64,000 bases of DNA from Rhizomys pruinosus (GCA_009823505.1 VZQC01005092.1:766721-830720); one strand, 5' to 3'; positions 1-12,029 are shown, counted from the first letter of the stretch. Notes: generated from the sequence alone by a model not told the origin. Made by a program: numbers and translations.

Positions 1-28
1 AAAAAAAAAAAAAAAAAAAAAAAAAAAA
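1..28 (+). repeat. poly(A) run at window edge
   Basis: Uninterrupted run of A. It is probably the tail of a retroelement lying to the left of the window, but it could belong to a SINE or an L1 that is not visible here. Confidence 0.7.
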
Positions 29-968
29 CAAAGAAAAAAGAAAACAAATGACCCACTCAATAGATGGAGCAAAGAACTGAACAGAAACTTCACAAGTGAG
101 GAATTAGAGATGGCTGAGAAACACTATAAGAAGTGTTCAACATCACTAATCATTAAGGAAATGCAAATCAAAACCACTTTAAGATATCATCTTACTTCAA
201 TAAGACTGGCCAGGATCAAGAAAACAAATGATGCCAAGTGCAGGAGAGGTTGTGGGGAAAGTGAAACACTCATCCACTGCTGGTGGGAATGTAAACTCGT
301 ACAGCCACTATGAAAGCAGTGTGGAGAACCCTTGGAAGACTTAGAATGAACTTCCTACCCGACCCAGCCATACCATTCCTGGGCATCTACCCTCAAGACT
401 CACCCCACCACAGAGATACATGCATGGCCATGTGTATTTCAGCTCTCTTCACAATAGCAAGGAGCTGGAACTAACCCAAATGCCCCTCAACTGATGAGTA
501 GATAGAGAAAATGTGGTACATCTACACAACGGAGTTCTATGCAGTAGTGAGGAAAGATGACGTCATGAGCTTTGCAGGTAAATGGCTGGAGGTAGAAGAT
601 ATCACGCTGAGTGAAGTAACACAGTCCCAGAAAAACAAACGATGAATGGTATCCCTCATCTGTGGATGCTAGTGCCAATTACCTAGTTGTAAGTATTTCT
701 TGTGCACGGCCCCTTGAGCTTTTGTCCAAAGCAGTTGGGAGTGATGCATATTGGAAACAACGACATCAACAACAGAAAGGACTGCATCGAAGAACTGACT
801 GAAACAGTGAACTTCTGCTCAAAACAGTCAACTTCCTCATGGAGAATATTGAGAAAGCCTGAGAAAGAGATGCAAAGCATGTTTGGCAGAATGCATGAGC
901 TCTGGTGGGGTGGGGGAATGGGGGGGGGCACGGGTCTAGATTTGATAAAAAAAAATAACTTTATGTGA
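29..968 (+). mobile_element. L1 fragment: ORF2 C-terminus and 3'UTR
   Basis: Translation gives the conserved L1 ORF2 tail, including KCSTSLIIKEMQIKTTLRYH and HCWWECKLVQPL at about 145-312. One G is missing from the Trp codon after QPL (near 310), which breaks the frame, and further stops follow. The 3'UTR has the G-rich stretch at about 902-931 followed by an A-rich end. The element is 5'-truncated and dead. The same ORF2 segment recurs at 19000-19600 (-) and 57200-58050 (+). Confidence 0.92.
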
Positions 969-974
969 AAAAAA

Positions 975-1030
975 AAAGAATATCTGAATACCTAAAGCCT
1001 ATGGGGAACACTCTCATTCAGTCCACCACA
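975..1030 (-). mobile_element. MaLR LTR end fragment
   Basis: About 55 bp match the end of the LTRs at 19967-20325 and 21664-22020 and stop at the same terminal ACCACA. Only this one end survives, next to the L1 tail. Confidence 0.7.
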
Positions 1031-1420
1031 GGAGCCATGGAAGATTGGGCTGAGAACACATGAGGAAGGACTTAACAATCGTTGTTAGGGTATTTAGTTA
1101 GTCTGGGGTTGGAAGCTGTTGCAGAGATTTGAGGATGAGGAATTGGAGCCAGATTGGGTCCAAGGCTGGTTAGGGACAAGGCGGGGTGAGTGAGAGAAAT
1201 GGAATAGAGACGTGGTCTGCAGGATCTGACCTCCCAGTGCTTTAGTTGCACTGGTCTGGCTGGCTGGTCAGGAGCCAGGAAAGACTGGGGTACAACCTGA
1301 TGAGGGATTAAGCAACCTCTGCTATGGTATTTAGCTAGTCTGGTTTAGGAAGATATTCCAGACATCTGGAGCAAGAGGAACAGGATCTTACCTGAGTCCA
1401 AGGTTGACAGATGATAGTGG
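1031..1420. repeat. Tandem ~240-bp unit, 1.6 copies (L1 5'UTR monomer-like)
   Basis: Two diverged copies start with GGAGCCA at 1031 and 1271, a 240-bp period, and share the blocks GGTATTTAG(T/C)TAGTCTGG and GGTCCAAGG-like text. A related unit is at about 35400-35590, inside a minus-strand L1. Rodent L1 promoters are built from tandem monomers of about 200 bp, so a minus-strand L1 5'UTR is my inference, not a demonstrated match. Confidence 0.5.
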
Positions 1421-2655
1421 AGATCTGATTTTGCCAGCACTGTTTGATGAAAGTGCTCTTTCCCTTTGTGGGTGTTCTTGGCATCTTTGTCTGCAATCAG
1501 CTGGCTGTAATCATGTGCAGTCATGTTTGGGTCTTCTATTTTGTTCCACTGATCTCTGAGTCTGTTTTTGGTGCCAATACAAATTTATTTTTATGACTAT
1601 GGCTCTCTAATATATAATTAGATCTAGTTCTTTAATCCCCCTGGCATTGCTCTGTGTGCTCAGGATTGTTTTGGTTATTCAGGGTGTTTTGTGTTTCCAT
1701 GTTTATTTTGGGATAGATTTTTACATTACTGTGAAGAATGGCAAAGTCATTTAGATTGGCATTCCCTGAATCTGTAAATTACTTTTGTAAGATGGTCATT
1801 TTCATAATGTTTTTCCACCTCTTCATGACTATGGTTATTGTAGCTATCTCCATGTGTCTCCTTCAATCTCTTTATTCAAAGAATTAAAGTTTCAGTTGAC
1901 TGGTTCATTAAAGCCTTTGGTTAGGTTCATTCCTAAACAACTTTGAGGCTTTTGTAAATGCAAGTATTTTCCTAAACTCTCTCTGATTGCTTGTTATTTG
2001 TGTATGCAAAGGCTATTAATTTTTGTAGATTGATTTTGTAACCAGCCACTTTGTTGAAAGCATTTGTTATTTCTAGATTTCTGATGAAATTATTGGGGTC
2101 TCCCATATATACTTTCATGTAATCTACAAATAAGGCTATTTTGATTTTTTCCTAATAAGTACTACTTTAATTTCTCTTTTCTTACTCCTCTAGCTATATT
2201 TTCAGGTACTATATTTAAGAGGAGTTGGGAGAGCAGACAGCATTGTCTGTTTCCTGATTTGAGTGGGAATGTTTCTAGTTTTTCACCATTTAGAATGATT
2301 TATCTGTGGATTTGTGGTACATAGCCTTAATTATACTGTTGTATGTTCCATCTAGTCTAACTCCCTCCAGGACTTTTATCATGAATGTATGTTGTTTATT
2401 AACAAATGCCTTTTTTATGTCTATTGAGATGATCATGTGATTTTTTTTCTTTATATCCATATATGACTTACTATGTTTATTGACTTACATGTAATTGAAC
2501 CTCCCTCCCCCTCTGGAATAAAGCCTACTTGATCATAGTGGACAATATTTTGGATGTGTGTCTGTATGTGTGTATTTCGTTGAGAATTTTTGCATGTAAA
2601 TATATTAGGATATAGTTTCCTTCCTATAGTGGTCTTTTTATGTAACTGAGGTGCA
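1421..2655 (-). mobile_element. L1 fragment: ORF2 reverse-transcriptase region
   Basis: The minus strand resembles the L1 ORF2 RT region, here read as its T-rich complement. The order of landmarks is the same as at 22026-22240 and 30905-31900. Many stops and indels; no usable ORF. Confidence 0.85.
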
Positions 2656-2980
2656 CCTTAGAAGTTTGATATATTATATATACTATATTATACTATATAA
2701 TAATATAGATATAGATATCGATAGATACAGATAAGATATGTGTGTGTGTGTGTTTTCAAGATTGCAAATGTCTTCCTGATCAATTTTTCATTTATCAGAA
2801 TGAAGTGCCCTCTTTTTAATTAAATTTATTTTGGCTGATATATACAAATATAAATTTGCACATATTATAAGGGTCACATGATGTTTCATGCATGGATCCT
2901 TGTTTAACCACAAACTTTGCATGCAGGCTACTATATCTTTAGTATATATATATATAAATATATATAGATACTATAATATT

Positions 2981-3051
<71 letters not shown>
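2656..3051. repeat. AT-rich and (GA)n/(GATA)n microsatellites with L1 scrap
   Basis: Contains (TA)-rich blocks at 2664-2735 and 2941-2990, then (GA)n at about 2991-3017 and (GATA)n at about 3018-3051. Between them, at about 2750-2900, is a short AT-rich minus-strand L1-like piece. Confidence 0.85.
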
Positions 3052-3052
<1 letters not shown>

Positions 3053-4411
3053 TAATTTGTTTTCTTGATCCTAGCCAGTCTTATTGGAGTAAAATTATAT
3101 CTTAAAGTGGTTTTGATTTGCATTTCCTTAATGATTAGTGATATTGAACACTTCTTAAGGTGTTTCTCAGCCATCTCTAATTCTTCACTTGTGAAGTCTC
3201 TGTTCAGCTCTTTGCTCCATCTATTGAGTGGGTCATTTGTTATCTTTCTTCTTTGTTTTTTTGAGTAGTTTATATATTCCAGAAATCAATGCTTTGTCAG
3301 ATGTATCTGAGGTGAAGGTTTCCTCCCACTTTGTGGGATTTCTCTTCACTTCCTTGATTGTTTCTTTTGATGTACAGAAACTTTTGAGTTTAATGAGGTC
3401 CATTTGTCAATTGTTGACCTTAAGTCTTCAGACAGCGCACCTGCTGTCTGATTTAGGAAGTCTTTTCGTACACCTATCTCTTGTAGTCTGCTACCAACTT
3501 TTTCTTCTATTGCCTTCAGAGTTTGGTCCTTTGTTTTTAAAGTAATTTATATACCCTAGATGTTAAACCTCTGTCAGATGTGTCAATGGTTTAGAGTTCA
3601 TCCCAATCTGTGGGTCTTCTCTTCACTTCTTTGATTGTTTCTTCTGCTGTACAGAAGTGGCCTTCTTTATCTTAATTTTTATTTTTAATTTTAATTCTTA
3701 ATTTTAAGTTGTAGTGTATTTTGTCACAGTAGAATCACAATACCTGCTTCTCCCTTAGTGCCATTTTCTTTTTTTCTATATTTTCCATCTTTTCTCCCTA
3801 AGGTAGTGGTTATGTTTGAAGGTGAGCTTCTTTTAGACAATAGAAAGATGGATTTTTTTTCCCTAATGCATTCTAATACCCTGCATTTTTGATTGGGGGT
3901 TTGATGCAATTGTATTTAAAGTTATTATAGAAATATGGGTATTGATTATAATCATTTTAATTTTGTTTTATTTTTCTTTGTCCTATTTTGTGTTTCATAA
4001 TTATACCTTCTTATGTTTTCTTTGTGTTGTCTCTTGATTATGGTCATTCTTTTCATCAGTCCTTTATAGGGTTTGTTTAGTGAACATGAATTCTTTTTCT
4101 CTGTTCATGCCATGGAAGATTTTTCTTTCCTCTTCTTCCATGATAGACAGTTTTTTGGGGCAAAGTATTTTGGATTGGAATTTCTGATAATTTATGGCTT
4201 GGCATGCTTTCCTCCAGGCTCTCCTGCTATTCATACATTGCTTTGAAAAGTCAGCTGTAATTGTGTTGGGTTTTCTTTTGTTTTTCTCTTGTACCTTTCA
4301 GTACCGTCTTTTTTTTCTTTTTCTGAACATTTACTGTTTTTTACTATGAAGACCTTGTGGAGTTTCTATTCTGGTCCTATCTATTTGTTGGTAGTGGTGG
4401 TAGTGGTGGTG

Positions 4412-4454
<43 letters not shown>

Positions 4455-4788
4455 TGTGTGTGCCATAGTCTTTCCTTAATTTAAGGAAGTTTTTATCTAT
4501 TATTCTTTTGAAGATCTTGTCAATGCCATTGACCCAGGATTCTTCTACTTCTGTACCTACAATTCATGATTTAGTCTTTTCATGCTGGAAAGATTCAATT
4601 CCTAATTCAAAAATATATTCTTTGATTGATAAATGATATTCTTCAATGTTAGGATTCAGTCTTCATATTATGTTTTCTGTTTTGTTCATTCTTTTAAAGA
4701 GCCTTATTCCTGTCATTTTAATTTGGCTTATTGATATTTTCAGTTCCTTAATTTCAGTCTGAGATTTCTTCAATATATCTCTCTCTTT
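3052..4788 (-). mobile_element. L1 composite fragment (ORF2 C-terminus, then upstream L1)
   Basis: From 3052 to about 3540 it is the complement of the ORF2 C-terminal region. At about 3540 the same part of L1 starts again in a more diverged version, so two L1 copies abut. From about 3660 the sequence runs into 5' ORF2 and ORF1-type text with a long (GT)n at 4413-4462. The part from 3609 onward is repeated after the gap at 6309. Confidence 0.85.
4413..4462. repeat. (GT)n microsatellite
   Basis: Nearly pure GT repeat inside the L1. The second copy at about 7150-7200 is shorter and interrupted. Confidence 0.95.
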
Positions 4789-4804
4789 TGGGAATTCCCT
4801 TTTT

Positions 4805-5035
4805 TTTTTTTTTTTTTTTATAGTATGAATGTATTGTCTGCATGCAGGTCTGTGCACCCGTGTCGTGCGATGCCGCGGAGGTCAGAAGAGGGTCTCGGAC
4901 TCCCCTGGAACTGGAGTTCTCCTGGAACCGGAGTCGCAGACGGTTCTCAGCCGCCATGTGGGTGCTGGGGATCGAACCCGGGTCCTCTGCAAGAGCGGTC
5001 GGCGCTCTTAACCGCTAGGCCATCCCTCCAGCCCC
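4805..5035 (-). mobile_element. B2 SINE, long form
   Basis: Poly(T) at the left, the tRNA-like head (Pol III box B GGGGATCGAACCC) and the end CTCCAGCCCC. It carries the 17-bp tandem duplication of the long B2 form. Flanked by a perfect 16-bp target-site duplication, TGGGAATTCCCTTTTT, at 4789-4804 and 5036-5051, inside L1 sequence. Confidence 0.96.
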
Positions 5036-5051
5036 TGGGAATTCCCTTTTT

Positions 5052-5480
5052 AAATCCTGAAATGTCTTTCTCATTTCACTCATCAGTTAGGAATTTGTCA
5101 ATATTCTCTTTCATCTCTTTGATTTGTTTGGTCATATGTTCTTCAAATTCATTGAATTCTTCAGTCATGTTTATGATTATTCTTTCAAATTCTCTGCTCT
5201 GTGATTTCTGTAGTTACTTCTCTTTGTAGAACACTTATATAAGGCTGTTGGGGTTTGGTGTGGTCATATTATTTTGGTTTTTCATGGTTTTTGTAATTTT
5301 TCATTGTTTTCTGGGCACGTGGATTTCAATTGGTGTTCCTATGAAACTCTAGCCTTCCCTTGTTGAGCTATACTTTAATTCTTTTTGTGTGGTTGATGTT
5401 GCATAGTTGCTTTCTGATGAAGTATCAATAGTCAGGTATTCTGAGTTTCATGTTTTCTCTGTCTTTTGATTTTTTTACTG
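5052..5480 (-). mobile_element. L1 fragment, ORF1/5' region
   Basis: Continues the L1 interrupted by the B2 at 4805-5035. It resembles the ORF1-side sequence at 34900-35330. No ORF survives. Confidence 0.7.
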
Positions 5481-6070
5481 GAGGAACAGATGGATCCACA
5501 CAAGCTAGTAAGAAATTCTCCAGGATAGTGAAGAAGCCTAGATCCTTGTTGAAGCCTGATTGTAATTAAATAAGCAAATAACTTGTGAGCATATTAAATG
5601 TATTTTAATCTATATGTAAACATAACGATGATATATGCTTATTGAGAATGGAATGACAATATACATGTGCAATGCGTAATGTTTAAATCTATGTATAACA
5701 ATGCCCATTTCTCAAAGATGTATTTGTTCATGGTGAAAACTTTGAAATTTCTCTCTCCCAGTCTTTTAAAATTACACAGGAAATTTCACAACAGAGCTTC
5801 TTGTTCCTAACTAAATTTAGCATCCATTGATCAATATTCCTCCCTGACCCTAGTCTCCACAGACTCTAGTTAACACCATTTAGTCCCCACTTTATGGAAT
5901 CAAATTTTATAGATTCACATATTTAAGAGAATATGTTGAAGTGTCTGTCTCAGTTAACTTTGCCCAAAGTTCTCTCTTTCAAATTATGTTATCCAAATAT
6001 TATAATTGTGTTATTTTTATGAGTTAATATTATTTCACATTGTATATATAGCACATAATTTGTATGTGAA
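5481..6070. other. No recognised feature
   Basis: AT-rich, apparently single-copy DNA without a coding signal. It is repeated base for base at 8281-8870 by the assembly duplication. Confidence 0.6.
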
Positions 6071-6308
6071 ATATTTTCTTTTTTTTAACATTTTTTTTAT
6101 TGATGCTTTGTGCATTTCATACATCATTTTCCAATTCGGTTCAGGTATATCTCCCCTTCCCTTCCCCCTCCCACCCCCACCCCAACCGAGATCATGCATT
6201 CTGCCATGACTGTCCTGCATATCTCTCTCAGTTTTTTTTTTCCATTTTTTAGCTATAAGTGATAATCCAAGAGTACAAGCATCCTTCATGTAAAACCAAT
6301 TTGCAGGC
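6071..6308 (-). mobile_element. L1-type 3' tail, cut by the assembly gap
   Basis: Poly(T), then the complement of a tail with the AATAAA-like end, a C-rich block (complement of a G-rich tract) at about 6150-6185, and the downstream text shared with 8880-9118 and 10690-10930. It stops at the N. Confidence 0.85.
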
Positions 6309-6309
6309 N
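6309..6309. other. Assembly gap (single N)
   Basis: The only ambiguous base in the window. The sequence to the left would continue as it does at about 9119, while the sequence to the right jumps back to a copy of 3609 onward. Confidence 0.95.
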
Positions 6310-9118
6310 TCTGTGGGTTTTTTCTTAACTTCTTTATTGTTTCATTCGCATGTACAGAAGTGCCTTCTTTATCTGAATTTTTATTTTTAATTTTAATCTT
6401 AATTTTGCTCAGTTGTAAGTCGCCTATTTGTTCCACCACCTAGAATACCAATAACCTTGCTCTCGACCTTAGTTGCCCATTTTCTCTTTTTTAAATATTT
6501 TCCATATCTTTCTCCCTAAGGTAGGGTTGATGTTTGAAGAGCTGAGCCCTTCTTTTAGACAATAAAAAGATGGATTTTTTTTTCCCTAAGTCATTTCTAA
6601 TACCTGCCTTTGCATTGGCGCGTTTGATGCCAATTTATTTAGTTATTATAAGAAATATGGGTATTTTTAATCATTTTAATTTGTTGTTTATTTTTCTTTT
6701 GTCCTCATTTTGTGTTTCAAATTTACCCTTCTTATGTTTTCTTTGTGTTGTCTCTTGATTATGGTCATTCTTTTCATCAGTCCTTCCTATAGGTCTTGTT
6801 TAGTGAACTGAATTCTCTTTCTTCTGTTCACGCAATGAGATTTTTCTTCCTCTTCTTCCATGACTAGACAGTTTTTCTGGGGCAAAGTATTTGGATTGCA
6901 ATTTCTGCAGTAATTTATGCGGCTTGGCATGCTCTCTCCTCCAGTGCTCTCCATGCTATTCATACATTGCTGAAAAGATCAGCTGTTTAATTTGTTTGGG
7001 TTTTGCTTTTTGTTTTTCTCTTGTACCTTTCAGTACCGTCTTTTTTTTCTTTTTCTGAACATTTACTGTTTTTTACTATGAAGACCTTGTGGAGTTTCTA
7101 TTCTGGTCCTATCTTTTGTTCGGTCAGCTGTGTGGTGAGTGCGTTGATATGTGTGTGTGTCGTGTGTGTGTGTGTGTGGTGTGTGAGTGTCGTGTGTGCC
7201 CATAGTTCTTTCCTTAATTTAAGGAAGTTTTCTTCTATGTATATACTGTTGAAGATCTTGTCAATTGCCATTGACCCAGGATTCTTTACTTCTGTTACTA
7301 CATTCATGATTTAGTCTTTTCATGCTGGAAAGATTCAACTTCCTAATTCAAAAAAAAATATATTCTTTGATTGATAAATGATATTCTTCAATGTTAGGAT
7401 TCAGTCTTCATATTATGTTTTCTGTTTTGTTCTCATTCTTTAAAGAGCCCATTATTCCTGTCATTTTAATTTGGCTTATTGATATTTTCAGTTCCTTAAT
7501 TTCAGTCTTGAGATTTCTTCAATATATCTCTCTCTTTTGGGAATTCCTTTTTTTTTTTTTTTTTTATTTTTTTTAATTTACTTCTATTTATTTTTTTTTT
7601 TATAGTATGAATGTATGGTCTAGCATGCCAGGTCTAGTGCACCCGTGTCGTGCGATGCGCGGAGGTCAGAAGACGGCCTCGGATCCCCTGGACTGGATGT
7701 CTCCCTGGAACCGGAGTGGCAAGACGCGTTCTCAGGCCGCCATTGTGGTGCTGCGGGATCGCAACCCGGGGTCTCCTGAAAGACGGTCGGCGCTCTTTAA
7801 CGCAGGCCCATCCCTCCAAGCCCTGGGGAATTCCCTTTTTAAATCCTGAAATGTCTTTCTCATTCACCTTCATCCAGGTTAGGAATTGTCAATATTCTCT
7901 TCTCATCTCTTGTTTGTTTAGTTCATTGTTCTTCAAATTCATTGAATTCTTCAGTCATGTTTATGATTTATTCTTTCAAATTCTCTGCTCTGTTGATTTC
8001 CCTTGATGTTACTTCTCTTTGTAGAACACTTATTATAAGGCTGTTGGGGTTTGGTGTGGTTCATATTATTTTGGTTTTATCATGGTTTTTTGTAATTTTT
8101 CAATTGTTTTCTGGGCACGTGGATTTCAATTGGTGTTCCTATGAAACTCTAGCCTTCCCTTGTTGAGCTATACTTTAATTCTTTTTGTGTGGTTGATGTT
8201 GCATAGTTGCTTTCTGATGAAGTATCAATAGTCAGGTATTCTGAGTTTCATGTTTTCTCTGTCTTTTGATTTTTTTACTGGAGGAACAGATGGATCCACA
8301 CAAGCTAGTAAGAAATTCTCCAGGATAGTGAAGAAGCCTAGATCCTTGTTGAAGCCTGATTGTAATTAAATAAGCAAATAACTTGTGAGCATATTAAATG
8401 TATTTTAATCTATATGTAAACATAACGATGATATATGCTTATTGAGAATGGAATGACAATATACATGTGCAATGCGTAATGTTTAAATCTATGTATAACA
8501 ATGCCCATTTCTCAAAGATGTATTTGTTCATGGTGAAAACTTTGAAATTTCTCTCTCCCAGTCTTTTAAAATTACACAGGAAATTTCACAACAGAGCTTC
8601 TTGTTCCTAACTAAATTTAGCATCCATTGATCAATATTCCTCCCTGACCCTAGTCTCCACAGACTCTAGTTAACACCATTTAGTCCCCACTTTATGGAAT
8701 CAAATTTTATAGATTCACATATTTAAGAGAATATGTTGAAGTGTCTGTCTCAGTTAACTTTGCCCAAAGTTCTCTCTTTCAAATTATGTTATCCAAATAT
8801 TATAATTGTGTTATTTTTATGAGTTAATATTATTTCACATTGTATATATAGCACATAATTTGTATGTGAACATTTTTCCTTTTTTTTAACATTTTTTTAT
8901 TGATTGATTTTTTTTCTTTTTCTTTCATACTCATTTTCCTCTTTTGTTCAGTTTCTCCCCTTCCCTTCCCCCTCCCCACCCCCACCCCAACCGAGATTCA
9001 TTGCAAGTTCTGCCATGCATTCTGCGCATATCTCTCTCAGTTTTTTTTTTCAAATTTTTAGCCGGAAGTGATAATCAAGAGTACAAGCATCCTTCAATGC
9101 AAACCATTTGCAGGCTGT
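6310..9118. repeat. Second copy of 3609-6308 (probable false duplication)
   Basis: The order of content is the same as 3609-6308: L1, GT repeat, B2, L1, unique DNA, L1 tail. Positions 8111-8870 are identical to 5311-6070 at an offset of 2800. The part before 8111 has many one- to several-base insertions and deletions, typical of unpolished long reads. I read this as two overlapping contig ends placed side by side. Confidence 0.88.
7590..7826 (-). mobile_element. B2 SINE (duplicate copy of 4805-5035)
   Basis: The same insertion in the same L1 context with the same flanking GGAATTCC, but with many small indels. It should not be counted as an independent insertion. Confidence 0.9.
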
Positions 9119-9913
9119 CTGTGCCCAAAACCCCCACCCCCCACCTTCCAGTCGGGGAGTGAGGGGGGTTTTGTTCCATCAGGTTATCAAATGAGGTCCA
9201 GACTACATTGCTGTAGTTTCACCCTTCACCCCAGCGCCAGCCTTACATTCCTACCACGCCCCCTTTTCCGCCCAGATTATTCCCTGGGTTTAGAAAGAGG
9301 GGCAAGGTGGATGAGAAACAGAACAGTCCACTCTCTCTGGCAGCTGTTGTTGGATTCTGGTCAATTCTGGCTGTTTCCTTTCATGGGCAGACAGTCTGTC
9401 CAGGCAATAACTCTTTCGATCCTACTAATGAAGCACAAGCAATCTAGATATAATAGTTACTTAAGCAAGCATTTAATAGTTATGGTAGTGTTACTTTGGT
9501 ATAGACACTATTAACGTTTAGATGAAATGTTGATCCACGAACTACATTTTTCCCCTGTTAAATATGACAGGGTCTTACTGTGGCATTATGATATCTCCTA
9601 AACCTGTTAGGAACGATGTAGAGCTCTGTGGCATCAGCCATGGGTCATCCTCCAAGGAGAGAGCCAATAGCCAATTAGATTTGCGGATATACAGACATAA
9701 TCGCTTGCCACTGCTGCAACAGTATTTCCAGGCAGTGAGGTGTACTGTAGTTGACGGAGGAGTCTCTGCTTAACTCAGGAGACCCGCTATTTGCGTTTTT
9801 GCGGTTTAGTGGCCCTTGAGTAAAACTCTCTGCGCGTATCCAGAGGCCATTTCTGTACACTTTGCATGTGTGGTCTCAATGCATCTTTCCATTTTAACGT
9901 CAGGTCTTCTACT
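9119..9913 (-). mobile_element. Long L1-type 3' tail, upstream part
   Basis: Collinear with 10930-11720 (-) and, reversed, with 39455-40235 (+). Indel-rich compared with those copies, again suggesting low consensus quality near the gap. It ends in the palindrome at 9894-9929. Confidence 0.8.
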
Positions 9914-9929
9914 GAAGACCTGACGTTAA
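9894..9929. repeat. Perfect 16-bp palindrome, 4-nt loop
   Basis: TTAACGTCAGGTCTTC at 9894-9909, loop TACT, then its exact reverse complement at 9914-9929. The left arm is normal tail sequence (compare 11708-11720 and 39458). The right arm is the same text inverted, so the element folds back on itself here. Confidence 0.9.
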
Positions 9930-10460
9930 CATGGGTGAAATATTTTCAAATCTTGAGAAGTTAATATTAAAAACGTTTAAAGAAATTAAGCAATTGAGCA
10001 CAAAATAAGCAAACCACCTGTTAAAATAGGAGGTGAAGATTAGTTATATTTCTTCTATGACAGAAACTCATGTATCTTCTTAGATGAATCATTCCCAGAT
10101 ACTTTTCATTCATTCTGGAAGTTATCCTATTCAATTGTTTCCTTTATTTTATGGAGTCTCGATCTATAACATTTCTGCCATACCAGCGACCTGATTCATT
10201 TGGCTGATGTGTTAAAGTAATTTAATGGGTTTTCACCTTATATTTTAAATTCAGTTTCATAACTGGTAAGAGACCTGAGACTTAATTTTGTTATTTTTCA
10301 CATGGATATGTGCTCAATTCGCTGAACACTGATTTTTTTTTTTTTTTTTTTACTGGACATGCAGCACTGCTTTTAATATGTTAGTTGTAAATAAGTTCAT
10401 TTATTTCTCAGTGATGCATGTGATGTAGCGGTCTACTGATTTACATATATACACGTATAA
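9930..10460. other. No recognised feature
   Basis: AT-rich DNA with a poly(T) run at about 10331-10351. No coding signal or repeat that I can name. Confidence 0.55.
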
Positions 10461-10680
10461 CATATTCATATTACTTTCCTTAAGTCTTGAGAATTTCATT
10501 CATTCACACAATATATTTGGTTATATTCACCCTGTTTCTCCTCTAACTCCTCCTGGATCCACTCTGAACTCTCCTCCCTTCCCAACTTCCTGTCATATAT
10601 TTTATAACTGAATTTTGTTAAGTACTCATAGATGTGGGGCCACCCACTGGAGTGTGGTTGACATACCGATAGTCACACTT
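10461..10680 (-). mobile_element. Old L1 3'UTR fragment
   Basis: C/T-rich text with ACTCCTCCTGGATCC and GGGGCCACCCACTGGAG, typical of the complement of Lx-like rodent L1 3'UTRs. The next tail (10681 onward) is inserted at its edge. Confidence 0.65.
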
Positions 10681-11840
10681 TTATTTTTATTTTTTTTATT
10701 TAATCACTTTTTTTTCTTTGCTGCTTTGCGCATTTCATACATCACTTCTCAATTCAGTTCAGGAATATCTCCCCTTCCCTTCCCCCCCACCCCCACCCCC
10801 AACGAGATCATGCATTCTGCCATGACTGTCCTGCATATCTCTCTCATTTTTTTTCTTTTTTCATTTTTTAGCTCTAAGTTGATAATCCATGAGTACAAGC
10901 ATCCTTCATTGTAAAACCCAATTTGCAGGCTGTTGTGCCAAAACCCCCACAGCCCCCCCACCTTCCAGCGGGGGGTGATGGGTTGTATGTTCAATCCAGG
11001 TTGATCTAATGAGGGTCCAGACTACATGCTGTAGTTTCACCCTTCACCCCATTCGCAGCCCTTACATTCTACCACACCCCCTCTTCCGCAGATTATTCCC
11101 TGGGCTTAGAAAGGGGCACATGTGATGAGAAGCAGAAAACAAAAAAACAGTACATCTATCTGGAGCTGCTGTCTTGGATTCTGGTCAATACTGGCTGTTT
11201 CCTTTCATGGGCTGACAGTCTGTCTAGGAATAACCATTCGATCCCTAATGAAGCGCAAGCACTTAGATATATAGGTATCTAAAAAGCAGTAATTGTTATG
11301 GTCAGGCCTTATTTTATGTATACATATATATTTAGATGAGATGTTGATCCACGAACTACATTTTTTCCCTGTTAAATATGACGGCGTCTTACTGTGGCTT
11401 ATGATATCTCCCAACTTGTAGAGGATTAAGCTTGTGGCATCAGCCCATGGGTTATTCTCCAAGGGGAGAGCCAATCGCCAATTAGATTTGGGGATATACA
11501 GGCATATGGCTGCCTGCGCTCACCATTCTGTCCAGGCAGTGTGAGTGTGTTAGCTGGTGTGACTGTTTTATTGAGGTTGGAGGTCTTTGCTTGGACTCAA
11601 GGGGACCCGTATTGTGCTTTCTTGGTTTAGTGGCCTCTTGGTAACACTCTCTTGGTATTCAGAGCCATCTGTACACTGCATGTGTGGTCTCATGCACCTT
11701 TACCCATGTTAACGTCAGGTTTTGCAGCAGCAGGGCCTTATCGCCTCTCTTCTTGAAGGTATCCCAGTTTGAGGCAAGAGCCTTTACCTTTTGTGGGGCC
11801 TTAGATCCCCTGGCCAACATCCCCTTGGGATGCAGTCTTA
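10681..11840 (-). mobile_element. Long L1-type 3' tail, about 1.1 kb
   Basis: The best minus-strand copy of the tail family. It has T-rich 3' sequence at 10681-10720, a C-rich block at 10770-10805, and collinearity with 39385-40465 (+) through to a shared CCCCACAAAAGG block (here its complement at about 11790-11805). The 3' end resembles the tails of clear L1 elements in the window, but no ORF2 coding sequence lies directly upstream. Confidence 0.75.
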
Positions 11841-12029
11841 CTTGATGTCAAAGAGCTCCTGTATTGATATATTTTGCTTAAGCACATAGTTTAAGGACTT
11901 TAGTGCCTTATATTGTGTTCTGAACAGGAATAGAATCCTTTTCACCAGTTCTATGTCTATTTAGTCAAATTGAAAAAGCATTTTTACCATGTTTATATAA
12001 GAGTTACCTCATAATAGTTGTCTCCAAAT

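Noticed and set aside
2991..3051. CRISPR-like or satellite array
   Set aside because: Plain (GA)n and (GATA)n microsatellite without spacers.
4960..5035. tRNA gene (box A/box B-like text)
   Set aside because: It is the tRNA-derived head of a B2 SINE; there is no cloverleaf and it occurs at every B2.
7003..7314. Frames of about 100 codons in 6310-8166
   Set aside because: They lie in antisense L1 with indel errors in the duplicated, poorly polished copy.
3609..9118. Recent segmental duplication
   Set aside because: The N at the joint, 760 bp of perfect identity and an indel-only error pattern fit an assembly overlap far better.
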